Source: Pycnococcus provasolii (lineage: Eukaryota > Chlorophyta > Pseudoscourfieldiophyceae > Pseudoscourfieldiales). From it: a stretch of 64,000 nt of DNA. A program made the position numbers and the translations under genes. The DNA is taken from NCBI GenBank assembly GCA_049487715.1, contig CP150578.1:464594-528593 (forward strand), written 5' to 3'. This document shows, in pieces, positions 52,137 to 61,700 of the stretch. The notes under the pieces were generated by a model that was given only the letters and a program-made list of their open reading frames with translations, had not been told where the DNA came from and ran no database searches. Positions within the stretch are counted from its first letter, which is position 1. Each line of letters starts with the position of its first letter.

Positions 52137-52879
52137 TCACTTGGCGCGCAGCTTGCGCACTGCCTGGCGGAGAACGTCGATGCTCACCGCAAGGTTGACG
52201 ACCCAGGTTGTCGCAGCCAGTGCGCAAGCTGCAGCTATGAAGTAGCTGAAGCCAGATCCGTCGCGTATCGCCTCCACCATTTGAAAAAACCTGCCGCCAT
52301 ACCGCCAACCTCGGGAAAAGAGGACGCCATCCAGATGCACAAAGCCAAGTGAATGGAAAAATGAAAAACGAACGAGCTCCAGGAGACGCGTAGACAAAGA
52401 TTCATCGATCGCGTAGTAGACGGCGGCGGTGATGCAGCAGTACTTGTTGTTGTTGATGACGCAGAGCGGTAAATGCCGCGGTACCAGAACCGCCAAGCTG
52501 CAGGAATACCAACCAAGGTGAAAGCAATCGCAAGGAACCAATCGGCACTTGTTGTTCCAGCCACAGCACCAGCGAGACTCATCGTGATGATGATGAGATT
52601 GCAGACGTGACTAATGGCTGTCATCCAAAATAGGAACAATGTTCGGCGAACCAATGCTTGATGTTCGGGCTCAACTTCAATTTCGATGCTGTGGAAGACA
52701 ATTGGACGCCACGCTGGGTAGTTAGGGACCCTAGCATCAATTTCTCGTGCGAGCAAAGCCTCCTCACGCCGGAGCATATCCGCCTCCTCTTGCTCGATTG
52801 TTGTTGTTTGACCGCGATGTTGCTGCTGATCGGCTGTGCCACCGACTCCCCGCGTAAACCACGCCGGTGCGTCCGCCAT
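52137..52879 (-). CDS. SCAMP: SCAMP-like secretory carrier membrane protein, frameshifted
   Basis: From ATG 52879: MADAPAWFTRGV, then the SCAMP coiled segment EEADMLRREEALLAREIDAR, the amphipathic NYPAWRPIVFHSIEIEVEPE, helices 1 and 2 (MTAISHVCNLIIITMSLAGA and WFLAIAFTLVGIPAAWRFWY) and the conserved WYRGIYR. Helix 3 (FVFHFSIHLALCIWMASSFP) is in the same frame up to GGMAAGFF. The last part (QMVEAIRDGSGFSYFIAAAC and on to VSIDVLRQAVRKLR) continues in another frame. The switch falls in a run of six T (minus strand) near 52283. I infer either a 1-nt homopolymer error or true loss. About 17 extra residues also lie between WYRGIYR and helix 3. Confidence 0.65.
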
Positions 52880-53029
52880 CGGATTTCTGTGTTTGGTAAA
52901 GATGGAAAAGAAATTCGGAAATCCCCCCCAGCAACCAGCCCCCACCAGAGAAAAATCATCGGAGAGAGGTCTGGGTGGTGGGTAAGCACAACTTGTTCAT
53001 CCAAAATATGGCAAAAAATAATGTGATTT

Positions 53030-53977
53030 TTACTGAAGAGTCAACTCACGGCGAAGCAGCTTGCGCCTTGGGCGCCGCAATCGTCGTGCAACATCCTCCG
53101 TCTCCTCCTTTTCGTAGCTGTACCCGCCACGCCGGTACAAAGCGATGGCGCCGACGTTATGTGCCTCGACGTGCACATACAGAAACTCCACGCCGAGCGA
53201 GGCTGCGACGGACTCCGCCTCTCGAAGCAGCGAGAGTCCGAGGCCGCGCCGACGTGCCGACTCGCTCACGCACAGGTTGAACACGTAGGCTCTGCGGTGT
53301 TTCAGCGCGTGCTCGGGAATTCTCGGCGACATTGCCGAGGGACAACCTGCTTCACCACCGGCATCTGACGTCGACGCGTACCGCGGGCCAAGGCCACGAG
53401 ACGATAACCACATCACACGACCTGATGCACTCGCCTCAGCTTCCGTACCCTCGACATCTTCCGGCTCCGGCTTGTCGCCAAAGAGCGGTTCGCCTGGAAG
53501 CGAATAGCCAAAGTGCACGTCGCACGTGCCGAGCACCGATCCTCCGTCAACCTCCTTTTCTTCGTCGACGACTACGTTATCGCAGTATCCAGCATCCTCA
53601 CACACGGCAACGAGCGTTCGCACCTGCATGCCCAACGCCCGCAGGTGTCCGTCGCGGTTCACCTCAGCGTTCCTCCGACGTGAGAGCCACTTTTGCTTCT
53701 CCTCCGCAAACCGCGGTCCGATGGCTAGAATTCCGTCCGCCGGGCTATACGGATAGAACGTGTCCACTCGAAGGCAGGCGGCGAGTCGCACCTCCTCCGG
53801 CGTCGCGGCGTCACGGACGGCGATGGTCGTTTGGTTCGGCGTCGCCGTCGCCGCTGCGACGCGGCACATCGTTGTTCTCTGCAGCGTCGCCCTTCGCGTG
53901 TGCGCGCGCACTCGTCGCTGCGTTGCAGGCGCATATGCGGTTGCGTTGCGTTGAAGTTGTCCTCGCGTGGCCGTCAT
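53030..53977 (-). CDS. GNAT-family N-acetyltransferase, probably plastid-targeted
   Basis: 315 residues from ATG 53977; the longer frame to 54214 adds Pro/Ser-rich sequence. The N-terminal 45 residues are Arg/Thr/Ala-rich, like a transit peptide. The domain shows a D-T-F-Y-P-Y-S-P segment (CLRVDTFYPYSPADGILAIG), then LGTCDVHFGY, and the GNAT acetyl-CoA motif VSESARRRGLGLSLLREAES with R-R-x-x-G-x-G/L-x-x-L. The classic C-terminal strand follows (FLYVHVEAHNVGAIALYRRG). Plastid GNATs in plants acetylate protein N-termini and lysines (family knowledge). An acidic linker (EPEDVEGTEAEAS) separates the halves. Confidence 0.8.
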   Translation of the reverse strand: MTATRGQLQRNATAYAPATQRRVRAHTRRATLQRTTMCRVAAATATPNQTTIAVRDAATPEEVRLAACLRVDTFYPYSPADGILAIGPRFAEEKQKWLSRRRNAEVNRDGHLRALGMQVRTLVAVCEDAGYCDNVVVDEEKEVDGGSVLGTCDVHFGYSLPGEPLFGDKPEPEDVEGTEAEASASGRVMWLSSRGLGPRYASTSDAGGEAGCPSAMSPRIPEHALKHRRAYVFNLCVSESARRRGLGLSLLREAESVAASLGVEFLYVHVEAHNVGAIALYRRGGYSYEKEETEDVARRLRRPRRKLLRRELTLQ

Positions 53978-54249
53978 CGTGCCGTGCTGTTGGGTGCGCG
54001 AGGATGAGAGGGGAAGGAGGCGCTGCGAGACGACAGACGCGGAACTCACCCACCCGTGCCCTGCCCTGCCCCTGCTCCAGAAAATTGGGGGAGAGAGCAT
54101 ACCTCTTTGGGGATGACTGGTGAGAGAGCCACCTGGGGGAGATTTCCCCGACATCGAGAAATCAGGGGCGAGCGAGGCTGCGAGGGGGGAGGGGGGGAGG
54201 TTCAACCTATCCATACCCTAGACTCTACTTTACAAGGCGAGGGCACCCG

Positions 54250-54296
54250 GTTAGGGTTAGGGCTAGGGCTAGGGTTAGGGTTAGGGCTAGGGCTAC
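54250..54296. repeat. Interstitial TTAGGG-like repeats upstream of OS-9
   Basis: GGGTTA and GGGCTA units in tandem lie 76-122 bp before the OS-9 start, with the G-rich strand toward the gene. Confidence 0.85.
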
Positions 54297-54371
54297 ACCC
54301 TCCACCCCAACGCTTCTCTCCCTTCCTTCCTTTTCTTTCTTTCTTTCGTTTCACCGTCCAGACAAGTCGCC

Positions 54372-55250
54372 ATGTCGCGGCTTGCCGTCGCCGTGGCGTC
54401 GTGGATCGTCGCGTCGTTTCTGAACGCGCGCTCGTCACAGGCTCTGCCAAGCGGCGACTTTGGACTGGATCTCGCGTCTGAGCCCAAGTACGTCGTCGGC
54501 ATCTCCACCGCGACCAGGTCGGCGGCGATGCAGTCGCAATCGCAGGCTGGCGGAGGGGTGCACCATGATGGCAGGCACCAGACAGTCTCCATGACCAACG
54601 CTCACGGGCAGAAATTCAAGTGCGTGCTTCCTGACGTACCTCTCGGCGATGATCCGTCCGACGGAGACGAAGGGGCGTCGCCACCCGCGTCCCCGGACGA
54701 CCTGTTGAGCGCGCTGGGCGAGCAGTGCTTCTATCGCGTCGAGGGGTGGTGGACGTACGAGTACTGCCACCGAAAGCACGTCAGGCAGTTTCACAAGGAC
54801 AACGAAGAGGTCACCGCGGACTTCTGGCTTGGCAAGTTCGACGCCGGCGCGACGGGCACGTTGCGCGAGCAGGCTGGCGGAGTTGACGCCGTGTCTGTCG
54901 AGCCCTCGGCGTCAGGGCCGTCTTCCAAGTACGTTGCACTCGTGTTCACCGGAGGAACGGTGTGTGACCTGACGGGCGACGAGCGACGAGTGGAGGTTCG
55001 ATTCTTTTGTGGGCAGGATGAAAACACGTTCATCGCAAATCTCAAGGAGCCTGCGACGTGCAAGTACACGTTGCAGGTGAATACGCCCGTTCTATGTCGC
55101 CACCCCAGCTTCGGCGTGGCGGAGAAGCCGGTGAAGTACATTCAGTGTACTGAGGTGGCTGCAACGGAGGCGGTGGAGGAGGAAGAGCGTGTTTTGCCTG
55201 CAGAGCAGGCTGTGGAAAAGGAGGAGGTGGAGAAGCACGACGAGCTGTAA
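54372..55250 (+). CDS. OS9: OS-9/Yos9-type ERAD lectin (MRH domain)
   Basis: 292 residues with an N-terminal signal sequence (LAVAVASWIVASFLNARSSQ). The MRH/PRKCSH domain is recognisable: CFYRVEGWWTYEYCHRKHVR, then FWLGKFDAG, an intervening VALVFTGGTVCDLTGDERRV, then EVRFFCGQDENTFIANLKEP and TCKYTLQVNTPVLCRHPSFG. Cysteine spacing and the W-W-x-Y-E-x-C/C-x-H-x-x-x-V-R-Q-F signature fit OS-9/Yos9 and GTB. In other eukaryotes OS-9 binds trimmed N-glycans in the ER and feeds misfolded glycoproteins to Hrd1 (family knowledge). The tail is acidic and ends HDEL, an ER-retrieval signal visible in the sequence (EKHDEL). Confidence 0.93.
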   Translation: MSRLAVAVASWIVASFLNARSSQALPSGDFGLDLASEPKYVVGISTATRSAAMQSQSQAGGGVHHDGRHQTVSMTNAHGQKFKCVLPDVPLGDDPSDGDEGASPPASPDDLLSALGEQCFYRVEGWWTYEYCHRKHVRQFHKDNEEVTADFWLGKFDAGATGTLREQAGGVDAVSVEPSASGPSSKYVALVFTGGTVCDLTGDERRVEVRFFCGQDENTFIANLKEPATCKYTLQVNTPVLCRHPSFGVAEKPVKYIQCTEVAATEAVEEEERVLPAEQAVEKEEVEKHDEL

Positions 55251-55360
55251 TAAAATTAGAATATACAAAATCTTTCTCTCTCTATTTCCTTTTGTTGTGT
55301 TCATGTTTCTTCTCATCACTCGGTTTTGGTTACATGCGTGCTGTTTTTTTTTATTTTGTT

Positions 55361-57085
55361 TTAGTTGCGCGCACGCACGCTTGCATTTGGCTTTGCATGT
55401 GGCTTTGCATGTTTCGGCGGATCGGGCGTGGCGTCGACGACGTCACCACCTTCGCGCCAACGAGGCAAAGCGGGCATTTTCGTAAAGTCGTGCCGCACGA
55501 ACATGCTAAGATCAGGGTACAGCGGTTCGAGGGTGCCGTCGTCGTTCAACGTGTACGACGGCGCAACATTTGGCGCAGGCGCGCAGAGAGCATCAAGCTT
55601 CGTGGTTAGCTCGCGTGCAACAGCACGCGCTTCCAGCAATGCCTGTGCAACGCGGCCTGACGGTGGACGCCTCACTCCACGCACCGGTGAAAGCGGAAGT
55701 TGTTCCCCTTGCGCCTTTTCTTGCTCGTGCTCGTGCTCGTGCTCGTGCACGTCCTCGTGCTCTTCGTCGACCGTGCCGCCGTTGTCGTCTTTCCGCCGCG
55801 TCAGAGGAAGCGAAATGCGCAACGTCGACGCACTCACCCGAGCCTGCCTGATTGCGCTCAGGCCACCCCCCGCCGCAGCCGGACGCGGGGAGAGAGGAGG
55901 CGATATGGACGTCACTGGCAATGCCAAGAAACTCTCCATAGCCTTTTCGTCTGGTGCCGACAGGTGGCACAGGCTCAGTGCGGGCGTGTGTCGCAGGCTG
56001 ACTGTTGAGCGGCCGCCCACGAATACGTCCGCGTAGTCGCCCTCCGCCACCGCGGCATCGCGCTCCGCAATCATGCATTGCACCTCCTTCTTTGCCATGA
56101 ACGCTCGAGCGCGGCTCTGAATAGCCACCGCGGCAAAGTCCATCTTCCTCTGTTCCTCCGCGTCCATCGCCTCGCGCTTGCGCCGCGACGCCAACCGCCG
56201 CGCAAGAAATCCCTTTCCGTGCCTTGCGATGGTCACCGCCGCTTTTTCGTCCCTCGCGTTGTCCTTGCGCTGCTCAATGAGCGCGAAACCTTCTTCTGGT
56301 GTCGACGCGGATGCGTACAGGTCGCCGTCGTCGTCGCCGGGAAGCGCCTGCGGCTGAAAAGCTGCACGCACCTCCTCTTTGCGCAGGCCACCGCCAGCAG
56401 TCTCCGCGACGAGAGCGGAAACAATGTCGTCGACGTGCTCCGTCGCGCCGAGACAGAGAAGCGAAGGCGACTCCGACGCGTACGTGCGAGAAGGCTCGCC
56501 CTCCGCAGTGATTGTCAGCGTGCACAAGGCGAAAAGCCCAAACTCGTCGGCGTGCACTTCAAACGAAGTTGGTGGAGGGGGCGGTGGCGGTGGTGGCGGT
56601 GGTGGCGACGGTTCCTCCTCCTCCTCCTCCTCCTCCGCCGCCGCCGCAACCGCCTCGTCAGCAGGAGCAGCGAGCAGCTGCGTTTCTTCCTCAGTCGGCA
56701 ACGGAAGAGGCGTGGTGTCTCCCGCTTTCGTTTTATCCACCACCGTGAGCGTGCACACGGCGGACTCGCCCGACGCGTCGACAGTAATTTGCACGGAGAC
56801 GTGCGCCGATTCCGTGCTATTCCCAATATCAGCGACTGACAGAGTGCAAACGGCGTACTCCCCCGACGCGTCGACGGTGATTTGCACGGAGACGTGCGCC
56901 GACGCCGTGCCACCCTCCGTCTCAGACACTGACAGAGTGCAAGCGGCAAACTCCCCCGACGCGTCGACTTTAATTTGCACGGAGACATACGGCAACGCCA
57001 CGTCCTCGACCATATTGCCGACGACGTCGTTGACGACTTCCGTCGTGGGCGAGGGTGCGGCCGCGAGTCGCGCGTCGTCCGTCAT
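55361..57085 (-). CDS. IQ-motif protein with three 31-residue N-terminal repeats
   Basis: 574 residues. The N-terminal half holds three near-identical copies of VSVQITVDASGEYAVCTLSV (unit 31 residues) and a fourth, diverged one (FEVHADEFGLFALCTLTI) after an acidic/poly-Pro linker. Around residues 290-345 two IQ-like helices (AVTIARHGKGFLARRLASRR and AAVAIQSRARAFMAKKEVQ) could bind calmodulin or EF-hand proteins. The rest is low-complexity, with a HEHEHE run. Each repeat has the feel of a beta-strand unit with a conserved Cys. Family not recognised. Confidence 0.6.
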   Translation of the reverse strand: MTDDARLAAAPSPTTEVVNDVVGNMVEDVALPYVSVQIKVDASGEFAACTLSVSETEGGTASAHVSVQITVDASGEYAVCTLSVADIGNSTESAHVSVQITVDASGESAVCTLTVVDKTKAGDTTPLPLPTEEETQLLAAPADEAVAAAAEEEEEEEEPSPPPPPPPPPPPPTSFEVHADEFGLFALCTLTITAEGEPSRTYASESPSLLCLGATEHVDDIVSALVAETAGGGLRKEEVRAAFQPQALPGDDDGDLYASASTPEEGFALIEQRKDNARDEKAAVTIARHGKGFLARRLASRRKREAMDAEEQRKMDFAAVAIQSRARAFMAKKEVQCMIAERDAAVAEGDYADVFVGGRSTVSLRHTPALSLCHLSAPDEKAMESFLALPVTSISPPLSPRPAAAGGGLSAIRQARVSASTLRISLPLTRRKDDNGGTVDEEHEDVHEHEHEHEQEKAQGEQLPLSPVRGVRRPPSGRVAQALLEARAVARELTTKLDALCAPAPNVAPSYTLNDDGTLEPLYPDLSMFVRHDFTKMPALPRWREGGDVVDATPDPPKHAKPHAKPNASVRARN

Positions 57086-57180
57086 GGTGCGGCTGGTTAT
57101 GTGAGGTCACCTTAAGAGTAGGTTTGCCCACAGAGGGTTGGTGAGGGGTGCCCAGTTGTCAAGGGGAGGTGAGGTCGGTC

Positions 57181-57221
57181 GGGGGAAGGGAAGGGAAGGG
57201 AAGGGAAGGGAAGGGGAAGGG
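57181..57221. repeat. (GGGAA)n purine repeat upstream of TTLL
   Basis: About eight GGGAA units on the plus strand, within the 511-bp gap between the IQ-repeat gene and TTLL (57086-57596). The rest of the gap holds pyrimidine-rich stretches and no supported gene. Confidence 0.9.
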
Positions 57222-57596
57222 AGTCCCGAGGATTCTCCAGGCGTAGTTCACCACTTCACCACTTCACCGCATGAGCTCGATCGAGGTTTGCGAGCCTTGG
57301 GCAAGGAAAGGAGGGCGAAGGCGTGCTCGAGACGCATGCGTTTACCACATGCACGGCACAGTTCAACTGCCGGATCAGTTCAACGTGTGGCACCCCCTCG
57401 CACGCTGCTTGCACCGGCGAGTCCTTCTAAGGAGGAAGTGCGGGACGAAGAGAAGGCTTTGAATCTCCATCCAACCTCCTCCTCAACCACGTCCTCCGGT
57501 CAACCCTCCCCTCCCCTCCCCTTTCCAAACTACACACCCCAGTTGCCAGTCGTCGCGCCTGCACCACAACGGCTGGAAACTTGCACTCGCGGCAAC

Positions 57597-59462
57597 ATGG
57601 ATGACACCGCGGGCGTGCTGCCTGCGAGGGACAACGCGCCAAGGATGGTGAGGTATGGCGACGTCAAGGATGGCGTCGTGAGCGCGCCCAGGCTGGTGCG
57701 CAAGGTGTTCGCTGAGAGAGGCTGGCACGAGTTCCCAAGCACGCAGGTGGCAACGAGCGGCAGTTTGCCGTCGAGGTACGCGGAGTCAGCAACCTCCAAT
57801 ACGAGCTGGAGCCTGTACTGGAAGTCGGGCAGATTCACCGTGCAGGAATACAAAAACTGGACGGGCAGTCAGCGTATGAACCACTTCCCGGGCAGCGGCA
57901 TCGTCTGCCAGAAGGACAGCCTCGCGAGATTCATGAAGCGGTGCCGAGCGACGTACGGGCAGGTGTACAACTTCATACCGTCGTCTTTCATATTGCCAAC
58001 CGAGTACACCAAGTTCTTGGAGGAGTACGCGCGTGCCCAGGATTTGCACGGCCGGCACGCCGTGCTTTGGATCTGCAAGCCGAGCAGCCTAAGTCGTGGC
58101 CGCAAGATCTTTCTCATCCGAGACATCGCACACCTCGTCTACGATCAGCAGTACGTCGTTCAGCGATATGTCGAGAGGCCGTTGCTGATTGGCAACTACA
58201 AGTTTGACCTTCGCCTTTACGTACTTCTGCTGAGCGTGCATCCGCTAGCCATATACGTTTCCACCGAAGGCCTTGCACGGTTCAGCACGGAGCAGTACAG
58301 CGACAAGGACACCGACGTGCTTGCTGACACGGACAACCTGTTCGCACACCTGACAAACTCCAGCATCAACAAGCACAACACCGTGGCATGGAATGCAGAC
58401 AAGGATACGGTGGGCCACGGCGCGAAGTGGACTCTCACCATGCTGCGTGAACACTTTGCACGCAACGGCTTGGACTGGATGACGATGTGGGAGAAAATAC
58501 GCGCTTTAATCGTGCTCACGCTGCTGCCTCTGCCCGGGCACGTCCCTCGCACAGCCAGCCCGGCATGCTTCGAGCTGCTCGGTTTCGATGTGATGATTGA
58601 CGCCGACCTGCGACCGTGGCTGATCGAGGTGAACACGAGCCCGGCTCTCAGCTGCGACTGCCACGAGGATGCTCTCGTGAAAGAGGGGCTGCTGCACGAC
58701 GTCGTCGATGCGGCGGAAACCGACCCATTCGTCGAGGCGGCGAGACAAGAGGCTGTGCAAGATGCCAAGGCGATGGATGGCATACCTCACTCGAGGAGGC
58801 AGCCATCATCGAGACCTGGAACAACGCCGTCGTCAACCAGGGCCGCAGTATCGACGGCGCCGCCGTCGTCGTTGTCGTCGCCGACGAGTGCAAAGGTGAC
58901 AAGGGCAGGAAGTGCAGCTGACGAGATGCTCGACAGCATGCGCCAACGCGCTGCGAGTGCGAGAGTCGTGGCACGCGAAGTTGGCACGTCCAACGTTAGC
59001 ATGCGCGTCGCTGCACGCGCGCAGATGCAAGTTCGAGCGTCATCCGCCGCGTCGAGAGGGAAAACTGCATCTGGCCTGCCACCGCGAGCAACTGTGCCGG
59101 GAGGTTCGCTCACGCGTTCATCAACGGCAAGGCCTGCGACGAAGCGAGACCAACTGTCGGCAACCATCACCATGCCCCGTCGCCTCTCCACGGCCAAAAC
59201 CAACATGCTAAATTATACGCGCAAGCTTCGTCGGAATGTTGGAAATCTCGAGCTGATTTTTCCATTCAACGCAGCGACCGAAGAGCTCGGCACAGATCTA
59301 GGCCTCCTCAGCAGCGGCGGCGCATCGACGATTGGGGGTGGTGAGCCGGTTGATGTGCTGAAGCAGCTTGTTGCCGAGGTGCGAAGTCAGTGGGCAAATC
59401 CTGCGAGCGGTGACAAGAAGCTGAAGAGAGCAGCTTCTTCTCGTGCTCAAACGGAAATGTAA
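57597..59462 (+). CDS. Tubulin tyrosine ligase-like (TTLL) protein
   Basis: 621 residues from ATG 57597. The ATP-grasp fold is clear: SLYWKSGRF, MNHFPGSG then CQKDSLARFMKRC, WICKPSSLSRGRKIFLIRD (K-P-x-S-x-x-R-G-x-G-I), VVQRYVERPLLI then GNYKFDLRLYVLLLS, HLTNSSINKHN, and FELLGFDVMIDADLRPWLIE then VNTSPAL. These match tubulin (poly)glutamylases or glycylases of the TTLL family, whose products modify axonemes and other microtubules (family knowledge). The exact subtype is not clear. The C-terminal 200 residues are Ser/Arg/Ala-rich and probably disordered. Confidence 0.9.
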   Translation: MDDTAGVLPARDNAPRMVRYGDVKDGVVSAPRLVRKVFAERGWHEFPSTQVATSGSLPSRYAESATSNTSWSLYWKSGRFTVQEYKNWTGSQRMNHFPGSGIVCQKDSLARFMKRCRATYGQVYNFIPSSFILPTEYTKFLEEYARAQDLHGRHAVLWICKPSSLSRGRKIFLIRDIAHLVYDQQYVVQRYVERPLLIGNYKFDLRLYVLLLSVHPLAIYVSTEGLARFSTEQYSDKDTDVLADTDNLFAHLTNSSINKHNTVAWNADKDTVGHGAKWTLTMLREHFARNGLDWMTMWEKIRALIVLTLLPLPGHVPRTASPACFELLGFDVMIDADLRPWLIEVNTSPALSCDCHEDALVKEGLLHDVVDAAETDPFVEAARQEAVQDAKAMDGIPHSRRQPSSRPGTTPSSTRAAVSTAPPSSLSSPTSAKVTRAGSAADEMLDSMRQRAASARVVAREVGTSNVSMRVAARAQMQVRASSAASRGKTASGLPPRATVPGGSLTRSSTARPATKRDQLSATITMPRRLSTAKTNMLNYTRKLRRNVGNLELIFPFNAATEELGTDLGLLSSGGASTIGGGEPVDVLKQLVAEVRSQWANPASGDKKLKRAASSRAQTEM

Positions 59463-59519
59463 AACTTAAAATAATAAATAGAGAATGATTTTTATTGCAC
59501 AACATACAAAACATATTTA

Positions 59520-60614
59520 CTACAAATAGCACACCGCGTCGCCGCGCAATTGTGTGAGCACAGCCAAAGTTGTCATCCTTGGCGTATCCACCTTAAGCAC
59601 TTGAGCGAGCTCAATGAGAGCGTTCAGAATGTCGATCTCCATCGGCCGCTTTCGGATGAGGTCTTGCAGTGTGCTCGGTCGAACTGGGTGCTTCGTGTCG
59701 CTCATTTTGAGGCGATCTTCAGGACTCATCATCGACACGCCGCAAGCCTGACCGACGGCGCGTGCCTCTGCCATGACATCGCCAGCCAACTTACGAGACA
59801 CCGCCGTGCTACTCAGTACTCCCATATCGCAAAGCGTGAGAGCAGAAATGAAGTTGTACGACACGTTCCCCATCAACTTGTTGAACATGACTGTCCAAAG
59901 TTCGGCTGGCGTTTCGATGAGAAGGGCGTCCAAGTTTGCGACGCACAGAACGTGAACTAGCTCTCGTGCTTTGGACATCAGGTGCGTATCTTTCGTCGGC
60001 GCGCCAATGTGTATCCGCTCTCTCGCGTTGCCGTGCATCGTTCTCTTCACAACCAATGCAACGTCACTGCTGCTAGAGGAGTCGTCGTCACCCACAATCT
60101 CACCGCAAACGAAAAGTGCACACCCAAGGCAACTTGACACGGGGACAGCATCTGCGAGCGCGCCACTCGGGTCGACGCTCGTCAACTTGTGACCCCTGAC
60201 GGCGTCGCTGATATCTTCGGATTGCGGGAAGAAGAAAGGCACGCCATTCTGAGCAAACAAGAAGGTGGTTTTGCAGTCGTTTGCCGCTAGCGCTTTGAGG
60301 CTTGGCGCGAGCGCAGGCAGCTGGTGTAACTTGCATGCAACGATAACGAAGTCGAAAACTTCCTCGCAAACTTCGTCCACGCTTGCGACGACACGCACAT
60401 CCTTCGGATGAAGCGCCTTTACTTGCGTCGTGCCGTCTGCATCGACGACAGACAAGCCAGCTTTTGCGATGCGTTCGCGCGACGCTTGCGACCGTACGAC
60501 GAGCGTTAGGTTGGCGACGCTTCCCAGACGAGCGGCAATGAGCGCGCCAACAGCGCCGACGCCGACGACGAGAAAGCGCCATGGCGGCGGCGGCTCATCG
60601 TCGGAGAGATTCAT
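59520..60614 (-). CDS. panE: Ketopantoate reductase family (2-dehydropantoate 2-reductase)
   Basis: 364 residues from ATG 60614 (MNLSDDEPP). The N-terminal Rossmann motif VVGVGAVGALIAARLG is G-x-G-x-x-G. Next come VVRSQASRERIAKAGLSV, FDFVIVACKLHQLPAL and FAQNGVPFF (N-G). The C-terminal domain carries FNKLMGNVSYNFISALTLCD (K-x-x-x-N signature), PSTLQDLIRKRPMEIDILNA (S-x-x-D/E) and a L-x-G-x/D end. This enzyme makes pantoate for coenzyme A synthesis (family knowledge), but several paralogues act on other ketoacids, and the Ser-rich insert near residue 175 is unusual. It is convergent with TTLL, with 57 bp between stops. Confidence 0.8.
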   Translation of the reverse strand: MNLSDDEPPPPWRFLVVGVGAVGALIAARLGSVANLTLVVRSQASRERIAKAGLSVVDADGTTQVKALHPKDVRVVASVDEVCEEVFDFVIVACKLHQLPALAPSLKALAANDCKTTFLFAQNGVPFFFPQSEDISDAVRGHKLTSVDPSGALADAVPVSSCLGCALFVCGEIVGDDDSSSSSDVALVVKRTMHGNARERIHIGAPTKDTHLMSKARELVHVLCVANLDALLIETPAELWTVMFNKLMGNVSYNFISALTLCDMGVLSSTAVSRKLAGDVMAEARAVGQACGVSMMSPEDRLKMSDTKHPVRPSTLQDLIRKRPMEIDILNALIELAQVLKVDTPRMTTLAVLTQLRGDAVCYL

Positions 60615-60688
60615 TATCTCAGAATTCTGCAGAAAACGACGGATTATAGGCACTTGGGGTGCAAATCCGACAGATTATAGGCAAACCT

Positions 60689-60725
60689 CCTAACCCTAGC
60701 CCTAACCCTAACCCTAATCCCTAAT
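60689..60725. repeat. Interstitial CCCTAA repeats upstream of panE
   Basis: CCCTAA-type units, some degenerate, lie about 75-110 bp upstream of the minus-strand panE start, the C-rich strand on plus. Confidence 0.85.
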
Positions 60726-61327
60726 TCCTATCAGGACTATTTCTACCGACCAGACATTCATCGGGAAAAGGTTGCCGCCACCTCTTCACTTCATCTCACG
60801 CGGCGAGTGTTCGAACGCCAAGCAGCGCCGTACAACCGGCACGCCTCTCCATTCTGCCGCCGCCACGCCTCTCCATGTTCATTCTGCCTCGTCACGCCAT
60901 CTGCCCATCTCGACGACACTCGTTAATGATTAACTCTCTCCCTACGTTCTTGGAGTTGTTCGGTGAGAACTGACGGAAGCTACGGTGCCCAGTGGGTTAC
61001 GAAATAGAAGGTAAAGGTTGTTAGAAGGTTAAAAGCAAAGAGTGAAGGTTACAAAGATAGATAAAGTTGTTCTCCGCGTGCTGCGCGCGCGCCGCCAGCT
61101 AAAGCGCGTTAGCAGCCCATAGCCACTTATTACATCTTATCTCCATCACGTCTTCATTTATTCCTGTAGTGGGGAATTATAGTAGTGGGCTGTCACCTCC
61201 CCACACAAACATATAGCACACCTTCCCAAACTCAAGACGGTCGGGGTTTAGCAACAAAGTGTGTGTGTTTGATTTAATTCTTCTCCTCCCAAACCCCCAA
61301 AATAGTACTGACCCCGAGTTCCTCCCG
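60726..61327. other. Intergenic region before the retroelement remnant
   Basis: About 600 bp with AAGGTTA-like repeats near 61010-61080 and no protein-coding evidence. It may contain the remains of a long terminal repeat, but I cannot define one. Confidence 0.35.
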
Positions 61328-61700
61328 TCACTCCCCCTTGTCAGGAGCTGCAAGCTTTTGGCATTCACCATTCATGATGAGGTTGGTCAGGTAGTCGTGT
61401 TCCCCCTTAGGCAGAGGCTTGGTGAGGATGTCAGCTCGCATCTCCTTCGTCGGGCAGGGCTTGAGCTGCAGTACGCGATCTCTCTCTCTCTCTCTGAGGG
61501 TTGCAAGTCGCACGTCGAGGAACTTTGTGCGAGCGCCATATTCACGGTCGCGAATGACGGTGATCGCAGATGAGTTGTCCTCCATGACGTCTGCTGGGGC
61601 ATCCTCTGTTCCCTCTGTCATCTAGATTGGGGTAGGTACCTTGTCTAGCAGTCCGAGTTCTGCCAATAGCAGTCGATAGATGACCGTGTCGTCAGTCTCA
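61328..61700 (-). pseudogene. Ty1/Copia retrotransposon RNase H remnant
   Basis: On the minus strand the frame encodes the end of a Copia-type polyprotein: VIYRLLLAELGLLDKVPTPI, then an in-frame stop, then EDNSSAITVIRDREYGARTK, FLDVRLATLRERERDR and ADILTKPLPKGEHDYL. The D-N-x-x-A-I, R-T-K-x-L/I-D-V-R and A-D-I-x-T-K-x-L-P motifs are the Copia RNase H C-terminus. The stop at about 61621 breaks the gene, and no gag, protease, integrase or RT is seen, so only a 3' fragment remains. It lies next to the subtelomere, where transposon debris is common. Confidence 0.85.
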
